Assembly: GCA_025062175.1 (NCBI GenBank)
Contig: JANXAX010000140.1
Span: 1 to 6,761, forward strand
Direction of reading: 5' to 3'
DNA: 6,761 bases
Origin: Anaerolineae bacterium
GTDB lineage: Bacteria > Chloroflexota > Anaerolineae > 4572-78 > NAK82
How positions within the stretch are numbered: position 1 is the first letter of the stretch; each line of letters starts with the position of its first letter. Positions 1 through 6,761 of this stretch are shown here, piece after piece. The translations under genes and the position numbers were made by a program. A model generated the notes under the pieces. That model did not search any database. It was not told the origin of the DNA and was given only the letters and a program-made list of their open reading frames with translations.

Positions 1-623
1 AGCTTATAATGCCGGGCGAAACGCTTGACTTCATCCGACGGCACATCAGCCCCGCGTAAAGAGATGATATAAGGCAGTCCATACAGGCGCTTGAGCAGCC
101 AACCCAACGGGCCGTCCGGCACACCAAAGAATATATGCACGATATCAGGCCGAAATTCCCGCACGTTAAACAGGCAATACCAAGCCGCGCTCAGCAAAAA
201 GGTGGCCATCTCGAAGGTAGAGCAGTAATCCTGGCGCTGCCGAAAGACGGGCACCCGGTGCACCTCTACTCCGTGGATGAATTCGACGCGCTTCAGACCG
301 CGGATGGGCATGATCAGCTCCCACACCAATCCCATTGTGTGGAGAATGAACCCGGATAGCAACAGTAGTGTACCCAAGAGGGTAAATCCGTGGTCGCTGA
401 TATCCTCTCCCCAGCTGATCTTGGCATAGGTGAGATACACCCAGAAGCCAAAACCCAAAAGAAGGCTGACGGAACCCATTAACGAGTAAATTTGCGAGGG
501 TCGCGAGGTGACCACCCGTACAATGTGGCCCATCTCGACCAGGGATTCGGCAATCTTCTGGGATGCCTGGCCCCCGCCTGCACCGACAGGCGGAAACTCG
601 TAATTGATGATCAGGATTCGCAT
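1..623 (-). CDS. Glycosyltransferase family 4 (GT-B), N-terminal part, with inserted two-helix membrane hairpin; runs off left edge
   Basis: This is a partial gene of 207 codons with no stop before the window edge; the rest lies beyond position 1. Reading from ATG at 623, the protein begins MRILIINYEFPPVGAGGGQ, the beta-1 strand and glycine-rich loop typical of GT4 sugar transferases that move a sugar from a nucleotide-sugar donor. Family landmarks follow: VHRVPVFRQR (about 121-130), FRPDIVHIFFGVPDGP (157-172) and PYIISLRGADVP (184-195). The donor-binding C-terminal domain is outside the window. Relatives usually pass directly from the VVTSR strand (37-41) to the GVEVHRVPV strand. Here about 60-65 extra residues intervene, with two strongly hydrophobic stretches at roughly 46-67 and 79-101 separated by a polar GEDISDH turn. 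The start is supported by AGGAG on the minus strand, though only 2 nt before the ATG. Likely role is surface glycan or glycolipid synthesis at the membrane; the acceptor cannot be told. Confidence 0.88.
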   Translation of the reverse strand, partial: MRILIINYEFPPVGAGGGQASQKIAESLVEMGHIVRVVTSRPSQIYSLMGSVSLLLGFGFWVYLTYAKISWGEDISDHGFTLLGTLLLLSGFILHTMGLVWELIMPIRGLKRVEFIHGVEVHRVPVFRQRQDYCSTFEMATFLLSAAWYCLFNVREFRPDIVHIFFGVPDGPLGWLLKRLYGLPYIISLRGADVPSDEVKRFARHYK

Positions 624-694
624 CGCTCCTGTTTAGAAAATGTGGAAAGTTTGAAACATGGCCAGAGAAATGTCCCGCAGCAGGCACTTTCTTG

Positions 695-723
695 ATTATA
701 CACGGCGTCAAAGACTATGACGA
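695..723 (-). promoter_or_regulatory. Putative sigma70-type promoter for the glycosyltransferase
   Basis: On the minus strand a perfect TATAAT lies at 700-695. A weak -35 (TCGTCA, 4 of 6 matches to TTGACA) lies at 723-718, with a 17-nt spacer. Transcription would start near 688 and give a leader of about 65 nt. The perfect -10 and its position in a divergent intergenic region support it; the weak -35 lowers confidence. Confidence 0.45.
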
Positions 724-778
724 ACTCAGCCCAAGGCGTTGAAACCCAGCGCACAAGCCACTACTAGCCCGCTCATCT

Positions 779-806
779 TTGCCATCTGGGGAGGGATCGT
801 TATAAT
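779..806 (+). promoter_or_regulatory. Putative sigma70-type promoter for the HNH-xylB unit
   Basis: TTGCCA (779-784, 5 of 6 to the -35 consensus) is followed after 16 nt by a perfect TATAAT (801-806). A start near 813 would give a leader of about 120 nt before the ATG at 936. I see no clear hairpin, riboswitch or leader ORF in that stretch (807-921). The whole 624-935 gap holds only this promoter, the opposite one and two ribosome binding sites. Confidence 0.55.
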
Positions 807-921
807 TGTCACCAACTCACGCACGACGGGTTATCAGGGTATCGTTCCGGGCGTCAACGCATAGTTCTTTAGATGACTCAGAAAACACCACTTATTTTGC
901 CACACGCACCGTTTCACCCAT

Positions 922-926
922 AGGAG
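922..926 (+). promoter_or_regulatory. Ribosome binding site that selects the HNH gene start
   Basis: AGGAG lies 9 nt before ATG 936 but only 3 nt before the in-frame TTG at 930. The spacing favours ATG 936, giving a protein that begins MGSVLVLNATYEP, which is also how relatives of this family usually begin. Confidence 0.6.
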
Positions 927-935
927 CGCTTGACA

Positions 936-1436
936 ATGGGAAGTGTCCTCGTCCTGAACGCCACCTATGAGCCTATCAGTGTGGTTTCGATGCGACGGGC
1001 TGTGATCTTGCTTTTAAAGGAGAAAGCAGAGATCGTCGAAGCAGCCGAGGCGGAGCTGCGTGCCGCTAACTTCACCATTCGTGTGCCTCTCGTGATCCGT
1101 CTGGTCTACTATGTCCGTATCCCTTATAAGATATCCTTGCCTGTCACACGACGCACCGTGCTGGCACGTGATCACTACACATGCCAATACTGTGGACGTC
1201 AACCGGCCCGCAAGGATTTAACCGTCGATCACGTGATCCCGCGTTCGCGTGGCGGTCACACGTGCTGGGAGAATGTGGTCGCGGCCTGTGAGCGCTGCAA
1301 CGGGCGCAAGGGCAATCGTACACCCGAAGAGGCCGGCATGACACTGCTTTCGCAGCCGTCGCGTCCCCGCTATATCGCCCTAGCCCTTGTGGAGGGCAGC
1401 GATGCCCGCCATGTGTGGGATAAATATCTGCGCTGA
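936..1436 (+). CDS. HNH endonuclease family protein (166 aa)
   Basis: A small soluble protein with a C-terminal HNH nuclease domain, a beta-beta-alpha metal fold that cuts DNA. The zinc-type Cys pairs are Cys83-x2-Cys86 (CQYC) and Cys118-x2-Cys121 (CERC). Between them are Asp98-His99 (VDHVIPRSRGG), which supplies the catalytic histidine, and Asn113 (WENVV). The tail CNGRKGNRTPEEAGM is typical of the family. The N-terminal 70 residues (LNATYEPISVVSMRRAV) form the domain that usually precedes HNH in these stand-alone bacterial proteins, whose cellular role is not established; repair, recombination and phage-related roles have been suggested for HNH proteins in general. No motif looks missing and length is normal. 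The gene ends 12 nt before xylB, so both are probably on one transcript from the promoter near 779-806. ATG 936 is preferred over TTG 930 because of ribosome binding site spacing. Confidence 0.92.
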   Translation: MGSVLVLNATYEPISVVSMRRAVILLLKEKAEIVEAAEAELRAANFTIRVPLVIRLVYYVRIPYKISLPVTRRTVLARDHYTCQYCGRQPARKDLTVDHVIPRSRGGHTCWENVVAACERCNGRKGNRTPEEAGMTLLSQPSRPRYIALALVEGSDARHVWDKYLR

Positions 1437-1441
1437 AGGAG
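1436..1441 (+). promoter_or_regulatory. Ribosome binding site of xylB overlapping the HNH stop codon
   Basis: AAGGAG spans 1436-1441, seven nt before ATG 1449. Its first A is the last base of the HNH gene's TGA stop. A ribosome finishing the HNH gene therefore sits on the xylB start signal, which suggests translational coupling. Confidence 0.75.
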
Positions 1442-1448
1442 ATGCACT

Positions 1449-2996
1449 ATGCCACCCTATCTCATCGGTATTGACGTGGGTACGACCGGAAGCAAAGTGG
1501 TGCTCGTCGATGCAGATGGCGCCGTCAAAGCGAGCGTGACCAATGAATATCCAATGTACACTCCCTATCCGGCCTGGGCAGAACAAGATCCTGCCGACTG
1601 GTGGACCGCCACCATCGCCAGCATTCGCCAGGCATTGGAAAAAGCGCAGGTCTCGGCCCAACAAGTAGCCGGCGTCGGTTTGACCGGCCAGATGCACGGC
1701 TTGGTGGCCTTGGATGCGCAAGGCCAACCGTTGCGCCGCTGCATCATGTGGAACGACCAGCGCACCGCCCCCCAATGTGCCACAATCACTCAGCAGCTCG
1801 GCATCCAGAACCTACTGCGCTGGACGGGCAACCCCGTCTTGCCTGGATTCACGGCCCCCAAGATCCTCTGGGTGCGCGAGAACGAGCCGGATGTGTATCG
1901 GCGCATCGCTAAAGTCTTGCTGCCCAAGGATTATGTGCGTTATTGCCTCACTGGGAGCTTCTTCAGCGACGTCTCAGACGCATCCGGCACATCCCTGTTC
2001 GATGTGGGTCAGCGTCGCTGGTCGGATGACATGCTCAAAGCGCTGGACATACCGCGTGCGTGGCTGCCGGAGGTGACCGAATCCCCCGCGGTCAGCGCGC
2101 GGATTAACGCGGACGCGGCCAAGCTGATCGGCCTGCTAGAGGGCACCCCCGTCGTGGGTGGAGGAGGCGACAATGCGGCCGCCAATGTTGGCGTAGGTGT
2201 CATTCGCGAAGGGATCGTCTCGGTGTCACTCGGCACTTCCGGGGTTGTGTTCGCCGCCTCCGACACGTATCGCGTCGAGCCGGAAGGCAAGCTGCACGCC
2301 TTCTGTCACGCGGTCCCCGGAATGTGGCATCTGATGGGGGTGATGCTCTCCGCCGCTGGTAGCTTCCGCTGGTTCCGTGATGCTCTGGGCGACGCAGAGC
2401 TGGCCCAAGCGGCTGAGACCGGTCGCGATGTCTATGACATCCTGACCGAAAAGGCCGCTGAGGTGGCTGCGGGCTGCGAAGGGTTGCTGTTCCTGCCTTA
2501 TCTCACCGGCGAGCGGACACCCTATCCCGACCCTGATGCGCGCGGTGTCTTCTTCGGCCTCTCACTACGTCACCGCAAACCGCACCTGACACGTGCTGTC
2601 TTGGAAGGGGTTAGCTACGGCCTGCGTGATTCATTGGAGCTGATGAAAAACCTCGGGTTGCCCATCCAGCAGATCATCGCGCTGGGAGGCGGAGCGCGCA
2701 GTGCGCTGTGGCGCCAAATCCTCGCTGATGTGTTCAATATGGGATTGGTGACTGTCAACGTCACCGAAGGAGCACCCTATGGGGCGGCGCTCCTAGCTGG
2801 TGTAGGGGCTGGGGTCTATCAGGACGTCGCAACCGCTTGCAAAACGGTGGTGCGTGTTTCTGGAGAGACGGGTGTCAGTGCAGCCACATCAGTATATGCG
2901 GATTACTACCCGCGCTATCGCGCCCTCTACGCTGCCTTAGCGCCTGAGTTCAAGGCGTTGGCTGAAGTTGTCGCCCGCCACACCAGTGGTGCATAA
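1449..2996 (+). CDS. xylB: Xylulokinase (XylB), FGGY sugar kinase, 515 aa
   Basis: Phosphorylates D-xylulose with ATP to D-xylulose 5-phosphate, feeding the pentose phosphate pathway in the cytoplasm. FGGY family features appear in order: GIDVGTTGSK (7-16) with Asp9; the xylulokinase-type GLTGQMHGLV (77-86) and MWNDQRT (100-106) for substrate binding; VVGGGGDNAAANVGVG (235-250), where Asp241 fits the catalytic base (Asp233 in E. coli XylB); VSLGTSGVV (259-267) for phosphate; then LLFLPYLTGERTPYPDPDARG (346-366) and the ATP-binding ALGGGARSALWRQILADVFN (411-430) with EGAPYGAALLAG (440-451). QMHG and WNDQR separate it from glycerol and ribulose kinases. Length is slightly above E. coli XylB (484 aa), and no key residue is missing. 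It follows the HNH gene by 12 nt. No xylA, xylose transporter or XylR gene lies in the window. A hairpin terminator follows the stop by about 22 nt. Confidence 0.95.
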   Translation: MPPYLIGIDVGTTGSKVVLVDADGAVKASVTNEYPMYTPYPAWAEQDPADWWTATIASIRQALEKAQVSAQQVAGVGLTGQMHGLVALDAQGQPLRRCIMWNDQRTAPQCATITQQLGIQNLLRWTGNPVLPGFTAPKILWVRENEPDVYRRIAKVLLPKDYVRYCLTGSFFSDVSDASGTSLFDVGQRRWSDDMLKALDIPRAWLPEVTESPAVSARINADAAKLIGLLEGTPVVGGGGDNAAANVGVGVIREGIVSVSLGTSGVVFAASDTYRVEPEGKLHAFCHAVPGMWHLMGVMLSAAGSFRWFRDALGDAELAQAAETGRDVYDILTEKAAEVAAGCEGLLFLPYLTGERTPYPDPDARGVFFGLSLRHRKPHLTRAVLEGVSYGLRDSLELMKNLGLPIQQIIALGGGARSALWRQILADVFNMGLVTVNVTEGAPYGAALLAGVGAGVYQDVATACKTVVRVSGETGVSAATSVYADYYPRYRALYAALAPEFKALAEVVARHTSGA

Positions 2997-3018
2997 GCTC
3001 TGCTGGAGCCTCATGATG

Positions 3019-3060
3019 ACAAAATGGCCGGCACTCTTCGCAATGTGCCGGCCATTTTGT
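3019..3060. terminator. Bidirectional intrinsic terminator between convergent genes
   Basis: A perfect 16-bp inverted repeat, ACAAAATGGCCGGCAC (3019-3034) and its complement (3045-3060), encloses a 10-nt loop. The stem has a GC-rich core, with A-rich bases on its left edge and T-rich on its right, so either strand gives a hairpin ending in a short U tract. It lies 22 nt after the xylB stop and 32 nt after the end of the oppositely oriented PLP enzyme gene, so one hairpin can serve both. Confidence 0.85.
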
Positions 3061-3092
3061 ATTTCTGGACCGACCCTGCAGCTGCGAACCCA

Positions 3093-4277
3093 TCAAACCG
3101 CCCTAAGCGCCTGATCCAAATCGGCGATCAAATCATCACAGTCCTCGATGCCAGTGGAATAGCGGATCAAGCTCTCGGGAATGCCCATCGCGGCGCGTTC
3201 TTCCGGTGTGCATTCCACATGACTGGTCGTTGCCGGCGGCCCCACCACTGTCTCGACAGCGCCCAGGTTGGCCGCCGGATGGGCATAGCGCAGGCGCGGC
3301 AAAAAGCGACGCACGGCGTCAAAGGTGTCATCTCTCAGCATAAAGCTCAACACGCCGCCAAAGCCACGCATCTGCCGTTTGGCAATCTCATGGCCAGGAT
3401 GGGATTCCAGACCGGGATAGAACACGCGCGCCACGGCCGGATGTCCCTCCAAAAAGCGTGCGATGCGCAGCGCACTTTCGTTTTGCTGGCGCACACGCAG
3501 GTGAAGTGTTTTCATCCCGCGCAACAGGAGATAAGCGGCCATGGGGTCTAGCGAAGCCCCATTGATTTCACGGAAATGATAAATCTGTTGAACTAGTTCC
3601 CTACGGCCACATACTACACCGCCTAGCGCATCAGCATGGCCACCCAGAAACTTGGTGGCGCTGTGGATCACTAGGTCAGCCCCTAATTGCAAGGGGTTTT
3701 GATTAATCGGTGTGGCAAACGTATTGTCCACCACCACAATAGCGCCCACGGCATGACCGGCAGCTGCCAGACGGGCTAGGTCCACTACCTTGACGGTGGG
3801 ATTGGTGGGACTCTCAAGATACAACAATCTGCAACCGCGCGCGATCTCGGCCTCGATCGCTTCGTGATCGGTGGTATCGCACAGAGTGACCTCCACGTGG
3901 AAACGGGGCAAGAATTCGGTGAAGATCTTATTGGTGCCCCCATATGTATCCTTGATGGAGACCACCCGGTCACCCGGGGACAACAAGGCGAACAAAGTGC
4001 TGCTGATGATCCCCATCCCGGTGGCTGCGCTGGTGGCCGCTTCTGCCCCCTCTAGGATACGTACCTTCTCTTCAAAGACCTGCACAGTGGGATTGGTGTT
4101 GCGTCCATAAATGTGTCCCGGTTTCTGACCGCGTGCCACCTGCAGCCATTCGTCCACATCACGATAGCCGAAGGAAACGCTGTGTACCACAGGCACCTGG
4201 GTGGCGTGCTGCATGAGGTATTCTTCTTCGCCCGCCCAAACGGACAGGGTACCTGGACCAGGATGGTTGAGAAGCAT
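3093..4277 (-). CDS. Cys/Met metabolism PLP-dependent enzyme (cystathionine gamma-synthase/lyase family), 394 aa
   Basis: A fold-type I pyridoxal phosphate enzyme of the family containing cystathionine gamma-synthase, cystathionine gamma- and beta-lyase, O-acyl-homoserine sulfhydrylase and methionine gamma-lyase. Lys209 in HSATKFLGGHADALGG is the PLP Schiff-base lysine. Asp184 (VVVDNTFATP) would bind the pyridine nitrogen; Ser206 and Thr208, with TGMG (86-89), bind the phosphate; Tyr57 and Arg59 (HIYGRNTNP) contact the phosphate of the partner subunit; Tyr112 (DTYGGT) stacks on the ring; Arg372 (IRYSTGIED) binds the substrate carboxylate. Length is normal and complete. Position 114 is Gly where classic methionine gamma-lyases have Cys (YGCT), which argues against that activity. 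The choice between synthase, lyase and sulfhydrylase cannot be made from sequence alone. ATG 4277 is supported by GGAGG six nt upstream. The gene starts 38 nt after 5S rRNA on the same strand and is convergent with xylB. Confidence 0.93.
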   Translation of the reverse strand: MLLNHPGPGTLSVWAGEEEYLMQHATQVPVVHSVSFGYRDVDEWLQVARGQKPGHIYGRNTNPTVQVFEEKVRILEGAEAATSAATGMGIISSTLFALLSPGDRVVSIKDTYGGTNKIFTEFLPRFHVEVTLCDTTDHEAIEAEIARGCRLLYLESPTNPTVKVVDLARLAAAGHAVGAIVVVDNTFATPINQNPLQLGADLVIHSATKFLGGHADALGGVVCGRRELVQQIYHFREINGASLDPMAAYLLLRGMKTLHLRVRQQNESALRIARFLEGHPAVARVFYPGLESHPGHEIAKRQMRGFGGVLSFMLRDDTFDAVRRFLPRLRYAHPAANLGAVETVVGPPATTSHVECTPEERAAMGIPESLIRYSTGIEDCDDLIADLDQALRAV

Positions 4278-4283
4278 TCACAT

Positions 4284-4288
4284 CCTCC
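4284..4288 (-). promoter_or_regulatory. Strong Shine-Dalgarno sequence for the PLP enzyme
   Basis: GGAGG on the minus strand, six nt before ATG 4277. It lies in the 38-nt gap after the 5S gene. It fixes the start codon and shows that the gene is translated from its own site although it closely follows an rRNA gene. Confidence 0.8.
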
Positions 4289-4306
4289 GTGGAAGATCAA
4301 AATAAA

Positions 4307-4444
<138 letters not shown>

Positions 4445-4450
4445 AAAATA

Positions 4451-4503
4451 CAAATATCAAATACCAGGGGATGATGCAGCAACAAATGGGTATTTGATAT
4501 TTG
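4451..4503. repeat. Perfect 15-bp inverted repeat in the 23S-5S spacer
   Basis: CAAATATCAAATACC (4451-4465) and its exact complement (4489-4503) flank a 23-nt loop. The stem is AT-rich (11 of 15 pairs), unlike the surrounding rRNA, and there is no U-run that would make it a typical terminator. It lies 15 nt upstream of the 5S gene on the transcribed strand. It may be an RNase III-type processing site for the 5S precursor or a small palindromic repeat. The remainder of the spacer (about 4504-4571) carries no tRNA. A block at 4522-4545, reading TATTCAGTTGTTAGGGTGC on the minus strand, resembles sequence often found just after 23S genes. Confidence 0.75.
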
Positions 4504-4571
4504 CCGCTGTGATATCAGGTAGCACCCTAACAACTGAATAGGACACTTGAAGCGGTCATACATCTCACGAG

Positions 4572-6761
<2,190 letters not shown>

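Noticed and set aside
135..359. Plus-strand open frame of 74 codons
   Set aside because: It is antisense to the glycosyltransferase coding sequence, with no ribosome binding site and no recognisable motif.
166..711. 181-codon minus-strand open frame across the start of the window
   Set aside because: It overlaps the glycosyltransferase in another frame, and its translation shows no family features. The frame from 623 shows clear GT4 motifs.
897..926. A second TTGCCA followed by TAGGAG as a promoter close to the HNH gene
   Set aside because: TAGGAG is the ribosome binding site, not a -10 box, and the spacing and match are poor compared with the promoter at 779-806.
3024..3551. Plus-strand open frame of 175 codons downstream of xylB
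   Set aside because: It begins inside the terminator hairpin and is antisense to the PLP enzyme, with no family resemblance.

Overview
The window is a piece of a bacterial chromosome. It holds four protein-coding genes and the end of a ribosomal RNA operon. The rRNA and protein sequences look most like Chloroflexota (Caldilineae/Anaerolineae type), but that placement comes from memory of such sequences, with no search run, and is only a moderate guess.

Layout from left to right. (1) Positions 1-623, minus strand: the first 207 residues of a GT4 (GT-B fold) glycosyltransferase that runs off the left edge. An apparent two-helix membrane hairpin is inserted into its N-terminal Rossmann domain. 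(2) Positions 624-935: a divergent intergenic region with one promoter-like element facing each way. (3) Positions 936-2996, plus strand: a compact two-gene unit, a small HNH endonuclease followed after 12 nt by a xylulokinase (xylB). The ribosome binding site of xylB overlaps the stop codon of the HNH gene. (4) Positions 3019-3060: a perfect 16-bp hairpin between convergent genes, probably a two-way terminator. (5) Positions 3093-4277, minus strand: a complete PLP enzyme of the Cys/Met metabolism (cystathionine gamma-synthase/lyase) family. (6) Positions 4316-4435, minus strand: 5S rRNA, whose terminal helix continues into a U-run. (7) Positions 4436-4571: a 23S-5S spacer without tRNA, holding a perfect 15-bp AT-rich hairpin. 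(8) Positions 4572-6761, minus strand: the 3' three quarters of 23S rRNA, running off the right edge.

On the minus strand the order is 23S, 5S, PLP enzyme. The PLP gene starts only 38 nt after the 5S gene, so it either depends on readthrough from the rRNA operon or has a promoter hidden inside the 5S region. The HNH-xylB pair probably shares one transcript from the promoter near 779-806; no functional link between the two products is evident. The PLP enzyme and XylB are ordinary metabolic enzymes (sulfur amino acids; D-xylulose entry to the pentose phosphate pathway).

I see no convincing new defence or mobile system here. The points most worth a second look are the membrane hairpin in the glycosyltransferase, the PLP gene attached to the rRNA operon, and unusual bases near the peptidyl transferase centre of the 23S rRNA (base of helix 89, and positions 2056/2057/2611 in E. 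coli numbering).
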